The position numbers and the translations under genes were made by a program. A DNA stretch of 64,000 bases from Pholis gunnellus (Eukaryota; Chordata; Actinopteri; Perciformes; Pholidae). Below the pieces are notes generated by a model. That model was not told the DNA's origin. It ran no database searches and saw only the letters and a program-made list of their open reading frames with translations. Where the stretch lies: positions 9,278,638 to 9,342,637 of the forward strand of contig OU342816.1 of assembly GCA_910591455.2 (NCBI GenBank), written 5' to 3'. This document shows, in pieces, positions 46,452-58,900 of this stretch (positions are counted from its first letter, which is position 1; each line of letters opens with the position of its first letter).

Positions 46452-47087
46452 AATACTGCTCTTCACAATGACAGTGCGTCTTTGAGTTGTGAATGTTTCA
46501 AAAGTTTACAAAAGTCATGTCTCACTGTCATTTTGAAGATAAGTCGTATCTTCCCAAACCATCAGCTTTTCAGGAACTATAACAAACTGCTTTGCAAAAC
46601 AACACGTTTACTTTTTTTCCAATGAGAATATGAAGAGGTCCCTTAGTTCTTGCACATATTTGACAAATTTAACACGAAAATATACTTTAAGCTTTAAATA
46701 GTGTGCAATTAAAATGCATCATACCAATCAAAGAGGCTGAACCCCAGCTGCAGATAACTTAAAAGTTTGAATTCTTGAAGTGACAGCAGGAGACAACTTT
46801 TTATACCCAGCACATTAAAGACAATTCGACTTTCTATTCTACTTCTTCACTGCCTCACCTGCAATGTCCCACAGTTGAAGCCGGACCGTGTCAGAGTCCC
46901 AGTTCAACACCTTCAGGGCGAAGTCCACACCGATGGTGGCCCGGTAGTTGGTGGAGTAGTTCTGGTGGACGTAGCGCCTGATGATGGAAGTCTTCCCAAC
47001 CCCCAGGTCTCCGATAACCAGCACCTTGTACAGGTACTCCTTCCGGAGGCTGTGCATGCCGTTGGAGCGTGCTGACTGATTGGTCAT
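42695..47087 (-). CDS. rab38: Rab GTPase Rab38 (gene-level entry, spliced)
   Basis: Exons in transcript order: 47087-46859, 45133-44856, 42844-42695, together 218 residues (human 211). Rab38 directs cargo to melanosomes and other lysosome-related organelles with Rab32 and BLOC-3. Visible motifs: P-loop G-D-L-G-V-G-K-T-S, switch I Y-R-A-T-I-G-V-D-F-A-L-K-V, W-D-I-A-G-Q-E, N-K-C-D and E-T-S-A-K. The N-N-G-I-K-M-D-Q-F-C-K stretch favours Rab38 over Rab32. The first in-frame ATG is at 47087; a second at 47057 begins M-H-S-L-R-K-E-Y-L-Y-K, which lines up exactly with the human start. The open frame upstream has no further ATG before a TGA at 47220-47222. The C-terminus ends C-S-G-C-F-K, one residue short of the human C-A-K-S type. 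grm5 lies beside it, as in the human 11q14 region. Confidence 0.94.
44040..44825. repeat. Composite interspersed repeat in rab38 intron 2
   Basis: The left part has TTAGCTTAGCATGAAGACTAG, ACAGGGGGAAAACAGCTAGCC and TGGCTCTGTCTGAAGG; the right part has GCTAAGCTAAGCTAAGC and CTTCCTGTTCCAGGTTCACG. These are ends of one widespread fish element. Satellite block B sits between them. Confidence 0.65.
44440..44710 (-). repeat. Degenerate tandem repeat, block B (reverse complement of block A)
   Basis: Variants of TTTTTATGACATACTATACTATAAC recur at irregular spacing; their reverse complement matches the words at 19821-20230. Confidence 0.75.
44856..45133 (-). CDS. rab38: rab38 coding exon 2
   Basis: 278 bp encoding (G)-Q-E-R-F-G-N-M-T-R-V-Y-Y-R-E-A-M-G-A-F-I-V-F-D-V-T-R through N-K-C-D to G-W-F-E-T-S-A-K. 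The acceptor is CATCACAG and the donor GTGAGA on the minus strand. Confidence 0.96.
45134..46858 (-). other. rab38 intron 1
   Basis: Holds an E-box cluster (46182-46229) and a (GT)n/(GA)n compound microsatellite at 46407-46449. No exon is seen. Confidence 0.85.
46182..46229. promoter_or_regulatory. MITF-type E-box cluster in rab38 intron 1
   Basis: Three E-boxes lie in 48 bp: CATGTG (46182-46187), TCACGTGG (46208-46215) and the palindrome TCACGTGA (46222-46229). MITF/TFE proteins prefer a T before CACGTG, and RAB38 is a pigment-cell gene. Function is inferred. Confidence 0.45.
46859..47087 (-). CDS. rab38: rab38 coding exon 1
   Basis: Starts at the ATG 47085-47087 (G at -3) and carries the P-loop, switch I and W-D-I-A-(G). 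The donor on the minus strand is GTGAGG. The alternative ATG at 47055-47057 would remove ten residues. Confidence 0.9.
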
Positions 47088-50000
47088 CTCACTTGTCGGG
47101 ATCTCAGGCGCAGCAGCTTCCACAAACTTTGACTCGTGTATGAATTCAGTTTTGGGCTTCGTCCCCTCTTCCTGTCCCGTGTGTCTCCCTCTGGTGGGAG
47201 TAGGAGACGTGTGATCTGCTCAGGGGCTGTGCTTGGGAACTTGTGACCTCGGAGACGTGCGCACGGTTTACTAAAGCCGCTGCACAGTTCCTCTCTCCAG
47301 CGCAATATACTGCCACTATGTGACTTTCTCAAATGTTAACCCCTTATGTGCTGCGTAATAGTCGCTTCCTTGTTTAAGTTAGCCGAAACAACTATCTTAA
47401 CACTGCAAAGGAGAGCAGGAAAGGGTGATACATCCTGGCCTTGTCTTTTTGTGTAGCCTACAGGTTTCCCCAATGCTAAATGTAGCTACACTCCCCACAG
47501 GTTGCCATGCCCCTGTCATCTGGCCAAAGAGGGAATGAGCTCCAATTAAATGTATGTGTAGATGCAGTTAGAAAATCAGTCGTATTGCAATTAATGCAGT
47601 AATGTCAGTTAGTCACCCTCATGTAAAACTGCTCAGATTCTTGCAATGCAACTAGCAGGAGAAAGCACACAGTAATTAGATACGAGTGCTGCCATTTTAG
47701 ACTATACAATTTCCGGTATGTAAAAATCTTTATCCAATATAGGTATCCCCCATATTTAGCGACACATCCAGCTGCTGGATCAGGCATGTCAAACACAACA
47801 AAATATGCGTTGCAGGTTGACATTTACAGATTGGCATGCTTTTCTCTGGAACACACATTCTGGGGCATGTGTTATGGTCACAGGAAAACATTGTACAAAG
47901 GATGCCATACCCAAGAGTTACTAAAGCAACACGATTTTATTCATAATTGATGCCATATTAACCAAAACTGTGAGAATCTGGAGGCCTGGCAAAAAAGAAC
48001 AAAATCACAGGAGTCTGGGGCCAGCCACACCAGGGGCCGTAGGACCTGGCGTGGAGCCCATAAGATCTGGTGCTACCAATTACCTTCAGAATTCACATAA
48101 TTAGTTAAATTAAGTCCACCTGTGTGCAATCGATGCGCACATGCATGATCTGTCACGTGATCTGTCACATAATCTAATGGAGCGCCATTAAATCCATTGT
48201 TAATAAAAGTAAGGAGTAAGGCACCACAACAAACCTGCCAAGAGAGGACCAATACTCACGGATCAGGCAAGGAGGACATTAATTAGAGAGGCAACAAAGA
48301 GACCCCATGCCTTCAAGCCAGATGTAAACCAAGCCAGAAATAGCACGCGATATTCTGTATTGTGTGAATCTAAAGTAGTCTGTAGGAGTGAGAGAAATCA
48401 TGGTTATGGTTGTTTTTAGGCTGTGAGTTGTGGTGCAGTTGAATTATTACATCATATTGAGAGTGTGCCTATATTTTTTTCCATTCCATTTATATCAGTG
48501 AGGGTAGAGTACAGTATGTAACAGCATACCACCATCAGATTTCAAGGAAAAACAACGAGTTGGTCCATTGAGACCTTGATATCTCCCTGGGCTCTTCAAA
48601 GCTATTACACTCTGACTATACACTTTGCCCACCATCTTGTGAATGTTCATTTCACTGGACAATTTTGGTCCACAATGCACGCCGTAAGATATTATAATAT
48701 GTTATTTAATAAAGAGTGCCCCAGAAACCCTATTTCTTGTTAGGTCTATTAATTATCGCCCGTGATTTGACACAATTATCTTCTTATTTAGAGAAGGTGT
48801 ATAAGTAAAATCGGCTTAGGTGTATAAATAACTACCGCTGCACATGATCCAGTTTCTTAAAAAGAAATGTGACTCCTTAATAAAACACGATAACATAGAA
48901 AATTCGATTTTTAAGTGTCATTCAAAAGTCACTTTGAGACATTCTCTTCCAGTAAGTTACACTTTTGATTTTTTATTAACCGATGAAGAATTCCTACAAT
49001 GTAAATAAAGAGCATTTACAGAGAATTACAAATAATTGTAAGAAACTGCATTGCATTTGGATGGAAACCTTTAATGCAGTTAAGTTTAAATAGTAAATTC
49101 TGGTTATTTGAAAGGCAAATTAAGAGATAAGACGAACAAATGTCTTCTGTAGATTATATCAGTGAATTATTGGCATAAAGCGTATACACCTGCAAAATTG
49201 GCACAAACCTGCATGCAAATATGGCAATTGTCTATGGTGATTTTTACATCAACAGCCAGTAGAAAAACAGTGCACATAAAAAAAAGAACCTGAATACATT
49301 CCTGCCTGTGTAAACATACAGAATAAATGGGGACTGAAGGACAGATAAATCAGCATAAGCTAGCTCCGCTTGAACATCATCATCTGCTAGCCTTTCAATC
49401 CCTACTGTCATTCATCTACATCCTCAGAGAGGCCAAAATGCAGATACAAAAAAAAGCATATTCATTGAATATTTTCAAGCATAATAAATAACATAGTCAA
49501 AATGTCATGAATATTATAAAAAAATAATATATCCTCCTTATAATGCCTGACACATGAGCCCATCTATAGAAACACAATGCCGTTTACTGCAAGGAGACAT
49601 TGGCACATATGTAGGTAAAAAGCCAGGCTAGAAACCGCTGTTTATCAACAGATGTCAGGAAAATCTGGCACACTTTCAAAACTAACCTTAAAAACACATC
49701 AATATACACACACTGATAGTATCATTATTTTGCTACTGTAGCTATTCATCTTATTGGTTTCACATTAACAATATCAAAAAGTAATTAATTACAAATATAA
49801 CTTAAATAGTGCAACCAAATCTTGACATCATGCAAACTGGAAACACTTTGAGCCAACAGATGACAGCAGTCGTTCAGCAGGTAGGAGCTGAATCGGAAAG
49901 TATTTCGGTTCAGACACATCCTGAGGTGGTAGATCATTTTGGTCCACTTCAAATTACAACTTATCATACATTCAGATAAATCACATCTAAAGGAAAGAAT

Positions 50001-50998
50001 TAAAGAAAACATCCAAGTAGTCCATAATCTCTTTAAGACACCTGATGGTGTTGTGTCTTTTGTTCTCAGGATGGTTTCATTCTCGGTACAAAGGGAAGGC
50101 TGTTAAGAACTCGCCACTCAGAAAAACCTGCTTCCTGATTTGCATACAATAATGCAGCATCTGTACACTTTCTATTCTAGCATCAGGATACAAAATGCTC
50201 GCTTGTGTCTTCCAGGATTGACAACAAATTAGAGGGCAAGAAAAAATGTGTCACACTTGACCTTTTGATGTCAGACAAAGTTATTCTGGACAGATGCCTT
50301 CATGCTGATACAATCTGCATCCACCCAGGTCTCAAAATATTAAAGATTAGTCAACAGCAATTATATACAGTAAGCAATTACAACTAATTGGTTTATGGTC
50401 ATTTGAGACGCAAAATATACAACTTAAATACAACTATATTGAGTGTTACAATACCTGCACTTACCTAAACAATTCAAATGCCATTTTGAGAGTCAGTGTA
50501 TGAGCCATTTTGGCATAATACAAAGAAACACTGAACATGAATATTTGGTCAATTTCCCCACTTAAGATTGATAACCATTATATAATGAAATAAAAATTCA
50601 AAAAGCAATTTTACATATGTTTTCTCGGCTTATCTCAGTATCGTCTTTGGGATTTGAAAAGTCAGATACCTGTATCAAGCACAGCATCTAAAAGTAAAAT
50701 GCCCATAAGTGTGTTTCAGATTTTTTACTCACTTGGAGACAAACAATGAAGCACTCACATTGCTCAGCTTAATTTCAGCATTTAGAATTTGCAGTCTTGC
50801 CAATGGTATTTCTCCAATGTGTGAGTGGATTCATCCCAATCTGAAAATGAAATTTTAAAAAACGGCTTAAACATTCAAAATATCCACATATAGAAAGGCA
50901 TCCAGGAGTCTGTTTTCCGGTCTGAAGCGTTTTCTTTAAAAATAAATACTCCATATAGAGTAAAAACAAGTAGAAGAAATGTGTAGATAGAGCAGAGT
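47088..50998 (-). other. rab38 upstream region, intergenic and probable grm5 3' UTR
   Basis: Contains a Tc1-like fossil (48065-48320). Minus-strand poly(A) signals that could end grm5 are at 48972-48977 and 47936-47941. No ctsc exon is recognised, although CTSC lies between RAB38 and GRM5 in human. The rab38 5' UTR and promoter should start just above 47087. Confidence 0.55.
48065..48320 (+). mobile_element. Fossil Tc1/mariner-type DNA transposon fragment
   Basis: Words TTAAGTCCACCTGTGTGCAAT, GATCTGTCACATAATCT, GGCACCACAACAAACCTGCCA, AGAGAGGACC and AATTAGAGAGGCAACAAAGAG appear in the order found in the 5' part of fish Tc1-like transposons, with a gap near 48180. It is a short, internally deleted remnant with no open reading frame, so it is inactive. 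Confidence 0.75.
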
Positions 50999-51884
50999 TT
51001 AGAGAGAGGAGGAGCTCTGGCAGTAGTGTCTCAGCAGCAGCTGGTCATACTCGTCCTCAGAGGCTGGAGACAGCGAGGGCGGTGAGCTGCCGCTGGAGCT
51101 CAGAGATGAGTCTCTAAACGGGGAGGGAGGCGTCAGAGCCACCAGCTCCTCCATATCCTTGGCTCGCCTGCTACTCACGCAAGTCCCGGCCAGGTGCTCG
51201 TAAATCTTACCTGCTGGTCGATTCTCGCAGAGATTGGAGACGACGGCGACCTCGGCATATGTGGTGACGGTGGAGGCGGCCTGCCTGTTTCTGGATGCGA
51301 GGTACTGAGGTGGGCAGGGGGCGGCATCTGCAGCTGCAGGCAGAGCGGTGGTAGGTGAGGCGTTGGCGGGGACTCCCCCTGGCAGCATCATGGTGTTCAG
51401 CTCGCTGATGTTGGCAGTGAAACGATTAACCACACAGCTGATTTGGTCCATGATAGTGGTGCCCTGAGCCTGGGCACCAATCATCCCCATGCCGATGTCA
51501 CCAACGCCTATGACACTAATGTCCCCACAGTCCACCATACCAACACCCTGGCTGTTGTCCCCACCTCTTCTCCTGACCCCAGCTGGGTTCTCAGTCTCGT
51601 AGGTGGGTAAGGCTTGTCCATCCTCTCCATTTTCTCCTCCCTGGAAAACCCTTGGTGATGGAGAGGGGGAGCAGCTGAAGGGCTGAGACACCTGTTGCTC
51701 TTCAAACTGCTCTTTGGCGCCTGTATCCGCAGGTGCATCTCCTCCTTTAGAGAAAGGCTTGATGATGGCTGTCTGGTTCGTCTCGACTACCTCCTTTTTC
51801 TTGACATGGAATGACATCCTCTTCCATATGTTTGGCCTGTAGCTGTGCTCATTCTGCGACCATGTCACCGATTTCCCATTGGAA
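50999..51884 (-). CDS. grm5: grm5 terminal exon: long cytoplasmic tail
   Basis: Encodes S-N-G-K-S-V-T-W-S-Q-N-E, N-Q-T-A-I-I-K-P-F, R-F-T-A-N-I-S-E-L-N-T-M-M-L, and E-E-L-V-A-L-T-P-P-S-P-F-R-D with the Homer ligand P-P-S-P-F at 51116-51130. It ends S-S-S-S-L and TAA (50999-51001). The middle is shorter than in mammals. Confidence 0.96.
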
Positions 51885-54800
51885 CTGCAACACACATGAA
51901 AGACATAAGAATTGTTTACATTTGATGAAAGATTATTATAAATACTGATACTGCATATAAGACATTATGTGTAAACATGTACTGGACATTACTATCGTAC
52001 CAGGGTAGCTTTTTTCATGTTTTACTTCTTTCTACCATTTCTACCATCCCCCGTTCTATCTTTTGCTGTCTGAGTAATTTTACATCTCTCGCCATTTTGT
52101 TTTTTCTCTTCCCTAGAAAGAGAAATCCTTAAAGGCAGTGTGTCACCTCTGGGAAAACTTAACCCAAATGAGGTTGCCTTTTCTCAGCTCAGGGAGCAGT
52201 TTTTCTTGGCATATCCAGCCTGTTGTAGTGGATTCAGCTCTGATTTCCCAAAGACAGTTTAAGAAGGAACAGGGACCGTTGTTTTCTTGGAAATGTCTCA
52301 GCAGGGTTTTAATCTGTATACATGGACTCATGGACAGAAACACCTTAAATATAGGGGTGTCAGTTTAGTAGTTTAGACTGTGGGTACTATAGTTTCTCTG
52401 CCATGTCACTACACACCTGCAGTTTTTCCCTCTTAGCACCCTCTTGCTGGACCATCCTTTTGGACCCTAGACCATTACTGAAAAAAGTCCTGAGATGAGG
52501 TAAAATGCTGAGTGATTGCAATGCAATCTATGGTTTTGCTGGTATTTTTATAGTGTGATTTTTAATAACTCATCCAATTTAATTGAGTGCCTAAGGCAAA
52601 AACTAATAATATAATTCATAGGATTTTGACTCTCTCAAAACAATCTTTTGCCACATTGTATAGAGTTATCAATGGCAAAAAAAGGTGACATAATAGAAAT
52701 ACTGGGGACATGCGGGAGAAAACATAATTAAAGAGCTTCAAAATGCAGCATATACAACATACAATATACACTCTTTTTCTATGGAAAGTTAATGGAAATT
52801 CTTCTTTAAGCAACTGAGCAAAGGTTTCCATTGCCTAATACCCACTCGGGTCCCCATACCTGATGTTGTCATGCACGGAACCACGGCGTCGAAACAAGTT
52901 GGCCATGCTGCTAGAGGATTTGCCAGTCTTGGTCGTTTTCTTGGCATCACCCACATGCATGCGCACCACTGTGGATGTTGTAAAAGCACTCCGGACATTT
53001 TTCTCAGGCTTGGCAAGCATGATGTACACCTGAACACAAAAATGAATATAAAAAAAAAACTATTCGCATAAAAATGCAAAAGAAAGATTGACAATGAGTT
53101 TCGTGTGAGTTTTTCATTGTGATTCTGAGAATTTGAGTTTCCATTTCTTACCTTTGGGACAAACATGCAACAGAGAGCCACTGTGGCACTGAGGCTGACA
53201 CTAAAGCACATGGTTATGATCTTGTAGTTAGAGCCAAAGTAAATAGGAACAAAGGCCAGCCAGATGATGCACGTGGTGTACATGGTAAAGGCAATATACT
53301 TGGCCTCGTTAAAATTAGCCGGAACATTCCGAGTCTGTGGGAGAAAGGGAAGAAAGGACATTTTAAAGCCGTTTAAATTGAAGTAGAACCAACAGGATAC
53401 AAGGGGACGAAAAATGAGAAAAGGTCTGAGTGCAAACAAAGAACATTATGAGTCTGATAGAGAAAGTACAATGGGACTGTGTGTTATTAACTACTGTTGT
53501 GCTGAGGTACCTTGAAGGCGTAGAAGGTGCAGCTCAGGATAAGCAGGCCATTGTAGCCCAGCGGCGCCACCACCCCCAGAGTGGTCAGATTGCAGATCAA
53601 GTGCACCTCACGGATACTGGGGTAGTCATAGATCACCTTAGAGAGGAGAACGGGAGAGGTCACTGTAGCTGTATAAGTAAATGTAATTGAACATCCCCCA
53701 CACTGTAAAACACACACACACACACACACACACTCGCACACAAACCTCTGGTGGCTCTATGACAAAGAGTGCCACAATAATCCCAAGCTGCAGCAGTATG
53801 AGTAGGAAGGCGATGACCAATTGTGCGCAGGCGGACATAAAGCGCGGTTTCTTGGTGCAGATCTTCTTCTTGCTGCCTGCCAAGATCCTTGCTATACGGT
53901 TGGTCTGGATCAAAAATAGATCAAATGGTTATGCAGGCTTGACTTACATCTACTGTGGATAAAAACGCATGTGATTCATAACAATAATCCCCTTTTCAGT
54001 TTCCAGATCTTAAACATCACCCTCTGCCCACACACGGATACAATTCTTACCTCCCTTACAACTGTCCAACTTCCAATCTCTGGAAGTAGCTATGTTACTC
54101 CTGCACTTATCCTTAGATGCCCTTCTATTAATGCTAAAAACTTTGGATTGCGATAGTGGACAAGTTGTAGGATCAAATGTGTCAGTTTGCAACATCATAG
54201 ACGTCTCTCTCCTTTCATATATTGCATACTCTAACTGCATGTTCCTCCGTTTGGTCCTCCACCTCTGTTGACTTCTGAACCTTCTATTCAAGTGTATTTC
54301 AATCCCAACATCCTGTTTCACATGGAACGGTTTCACAACATGGAAGAAAACTAGAATCTTAAATCTTGAAGCCATTTCATTTAAGATCACTTAGATTTGA
54401 GGCTGTCAAGATAGCTTTTTACGGTATGGAATAGTTTGATACGCTGTAGAGTTCAATAGAACAATCAAAATCGGCTAAGGGTGGTACCTTGGGCTCATGA
54501 TACTAACATGTACTACTTACACTGGGTTTGTTCCTCTACTTCATGGCAGCAAAACAGAAAAGAAAGTACCTTGGTAACCAGCGCGGAGTAGCTCATGGCA
54601 GGGGACAGGCCGATTCCCAGCCGCTGGAGGTAGCAGTAGACTATGTGGGGCTTGGCGATAAGGCTGAAGGTGCACAGATAGCCCAGACATATTCCAACCA
54701 GGATGATGTAGCAGAGCTCACGACTGGATGACTTGACCACTGGAGTGTCCCAAAATCTACGGATGGATCAAATTATATCTAGGTTCACAAAATTGTTAAA

Positions 54801-55850
54801 AAGCAGCTGGAGCAGTAAAGGTGTTACTTTTGAACCCATTACTGCGTTGGTTCACGTTCTTGCGATTGAAGTTGGATACATTTTTGACACATTGATTTTT
54901 ACTGTTTATGCACATGAATAGTAAAGCTGTAGGATTTAATTACTTGACGAAGACAGAAGTAACAAAAAGTGTCGCCATAAGGCCCAGGCAGGAGAAGACC
55001 ACTGCAGCAATGGGCTCTGGATCCCCCCAACGCACATACTGCACAGGGATTGGCTCACAACCTGCAGGATACAGAGGGATCATGGTAGCAAGAAAGGAAG
55101 ACACAGACACGTTTGATTTGTCTAAAAGAGTGGTAGTACAAGGATGGTTTGTTCATGTATTTGTATGTCACAGCTTCAGAGCTTATAGTGAAAGCAGCAA
55201 AAGAGATTCACTCATACTGCACTGTTTACTGTGAACAACATCTATGTTGTTATGTGTAAAATATTCAGTTTATGATGCAGGTGTCATGGGACTTGTGAAA
55301 GATTAAAGAGATCTGTAAAGGAGAGATGAGGGATCATAAAGGGATAGATCAGAGGGACGACAGGTTAAGCACACAGCTGTTCTCCTCAGGAGGATCCACT
55401 TGAAAACTGCCTTTATGTGTTTTATAAATCTACAGAGGAACAGGATTTGTAAACAATAATTTATTACAAAAGGGTAAGGAAAGGGTTTCAAATTGTTTTT
55501 ACAGACTTTGAAGTTAAGAAGTATTTGTGTTAAGATAAGATAAGATAAGATAATCCTTTATTAGTCCCGCAGTGTTGATTTCTGTGTCAGAATGTTTGCC
55601 AGTTTGTGACAGGGGATTTTGGGTGCACCGTGAGTGCATGACCCACATTCAAGGCTCTTCTGGTCTGTTTGGAGATCTTGTATGTGCGAGTAGCAGACAC
55701 ACAAACAAAGTGTATTTACCAGTGAGGTCATCAGTTGGCCAGAAGCCAAGGACACAGGCTCGACAAGTGTACTCATCAAACACAAACTCGTTCTCCTTGC
55801 AGGGGGTGCAAGTCCAACAGCAGCTCACCTCTCCTTTACGGATCACCTGG

Positions 55851-55917
<67 letters not shown>

Positions 55918-58900
55918 AGTATGAGGAGGGCGGAAAGGTCTCAAAGCCCCAATGGTATTTTTATGTAGCTAATCTTACACTCTGACTGCCCGAAGGGCAG
56001 GGAAATGAGGATTTCTCCGTCAGGGGATCAAAGGAAGAAAAAAAGAGAGATGTGTGGAATAAATGTATCCTCATTATTACAAAAAAAACCCGTCTCTTTG
56101 TTTTATCAGCCCTTCAGTGTGAAAATAAGCTGAGGAGAGAGGAGGCATGGTGGGTCAGTGGTTCAGGCTTTCACTTGCAGAAAGTTCTGGGTTCATATCT
56201 CTTTGTGGAACTTGCACGTTTGCCTGGCGTTCCCTTGGGTGCTCCAGTTTCCTCTCACAGTGTAAAGACATGGAGGTCAGGAGATCTGGAAAACTGCTCT
56301 TGAGCGTGAACATTTTACATGTTTCTGTAGTTCTATGATAGGATTCTGGGACAGGCTTCATGGACGGGTAAAAAGGAATAGTTTAGTGAGCGGAACTCTG
56401 AGAGAATGTGTGAGGTATTTTCTCTTTAGAGAAATGCATTGCCGATCTGATAGGAGCGAGGGAACGACTGCTATCGTTTTGTCAAACTCAGCACAGGTCA
56501 GAGAGAGACAAGCAGTTGGTAGATCGTAAAGCCCGGAACGTGGGCTGTGGTGTAAGGTCTGAAGGTGTGAACAAGCAGATCTTCTTCAAAGCATTTGTCT
56601 GGAGTTTTGAATTCCCTACAAGCTGCCACATTATCTGGGAGTTAGTGTAGAGTGTGTAGGAAGGGTTTTAATGTTAGAGACTTTTTGGGATAATTAAGAG
56701 GAGACAGACTGCATTGTTCTCCATGATTTGGAGAAGCTGCAGGGAGTTACAGAAACCCAGATGGGACATGATTAAAGCTTGAACAAAGAGCTTTGCTGAG
56801 TCCCTGGTGGGGTGTTGGAGGATGTGATTGGATTGACTTTGCAGATTGCAAACCTGTGGTCGCCGGCAATGGCTGCTGTGTGGGTCTTTTCTTCAGTAAC
56901 ATTATTATACTGTGTGTTCTCTGGTCTATAGTGAATATTGCTTGAAGAGGTTGATAAATACTCTGCTGCACGCATGCAAATACACGGTAGATACAGTTTA
57001 ACGCATTTGTAGTTACTTAATAAATGAAACAAATCAATTTTAAAACAAAAATCTTTCTGACAATGTCAAACTGTGTGTTGGAGTGGTGCATACCTTGATC
57101 TGTGCCTTCTGGCAGGGCTCAGAGCAGACTGACTGGATGATGTCACTGTTGTTACTCCAGATTTCCTCATCGTTCATCTTTAGGCCACCCTGATCCCAGC
57201 TTCCCACATGGATGTAAGAGTACTCATCCTCGCCCGTGCGCTTGAAGTTCATGATTTCATACCTGAGGAACATATATTGTGAGCATGAATATATGTGTAT
57301 ATAAATATATATATATATATACACTTTATATAAACAAGATTTCTTTCTACTTCTTCATTTCCCTCTTGCCTTCCCCAACATAGTCCTTACCTGCCAGGTG
57401 AGTCTCCATTCTGGTCAAAGTGGATGGTCTCCCCAGAAACACCAGTAAAGTTGGTTCTCATCAGGAATTCCAGCAGCTTGCGGCCATCAATGGGTCGCAT
57501 GATCTCACACAATCCCTGTCATCAGGGGAGGAGCAAACACGGTCAATACTGTCAAGCCCAGTGTGAGAGCATAAATGTGCACACTGTTCATTGTCGTACC
57601 TTATATCCTGGACAGAGGGATTGCTGCATGGCGTGCAGACCGTAAGCCATTGAATAGATGGCATTTATGACGAAGCCCATCTTGGTGTCTTGGGCATACT
57701 GATGGCGCAGAGACTCTCTCCCTGTGGAGGACAGAGACCTGCTCATAAGAACAAACCCAGTCACTGTAATCTAAACTGATGTTGAAACATTTAGGGATGT
57801 GAATACAATGAGGAGGTGTGTGGAACATGATGTTGTACTAACAGGTGCAGGTGCGGTTGTACATGCTGCTCTCCTGCGGATGCCCCCTCAACCTGCACTG
57901 GAAGCGATGTTGCCAGAACTCGGGGAACCAGGGGTTTCTCAGGTTGGCGTCAGGCTTCAGGTTCAGGTAATAATCGTCGAACCAGGTCACATATGCCGAC
58001 TTCAACTTTATCGTGATTCCACCAGCTGCCTCCCTCTGGTAGCCATCTGTCACATCAGACCTGTCTGCCCAGCCATCACTGGACAGGAGGGGGAGAAAGA
58101 GGGAGACAGACAAGGTACAGCACGTTGTTAGAATAAAGATCGGTCTACAAGACTTTATATTTGACCAGGGTTTTTTCTATTTCATTTATGTTTTTTCTCA
58201 AAGGCTATTGATAACATTTTTTAATTCAAATGCTGAGATGTATAGTAAATGCATACATGCAAATAATAAAACAGACAATAGAAAATCTTTCTAATTCGTA
58301 CACAGAAACCATTCATTTACATATATTGAGCGCATTGAGTACCATTTTAGCATCTCGCTAACTTTTGCTCAATATTGCAACCCACACCAAGATTTGGCGG
58401 TTGATTCAGCACCGTCACCTCAGCAAGACTCGACTCAGGAAAAGTTGTTATTGTCTGTTATCTGTAAGGAACCGGTAAACCTGACACAAATAATTTAATA
58501 AAGGTAGACATTCTATTGTCCATTACAAGGGAGGCCTCTCTGTAACATCTGTCCTCATATTTCATACTAAAGCAGCATTCGGATTATGACGCTGATGCTG
58601 AAGAATAGCTCCAACCCTAACCAACACTATAGTTATCTACTGGGGTTCTTCCATAGTTAGCCTTGAACCTGGTTCACAATTATACCGTAAGAAACTGGTT
58701 TCATCAACAGAAGAATAGCAGAGGGGCTGACATCTTGAAATAGCCCATCTCAGCATTCCAAGATGCAGAAATTAGCTCATTAGAATTAGCTCATATTAAA
58801 CAAGTTGACGCGAAATATCTCAGAAATCAAGGATTTAACAAAATGGAGGATAAGGGTAAAAACAGGATACCGTATGTAGTCTGAGATATTTTAATAAAGA

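Noticed and set aside
47088..47123. Longer rab38 start at 47123
   Set aside because: That codon is GTG, not ATG. The first in-frame ATG is 47085-47087.
55856..55916. CRISPR-like regular repeats
   Set aside because: This and the other regular arrays are dinucleotide microsatellites in a vertebrate genome; there are no spacers or cas genes.
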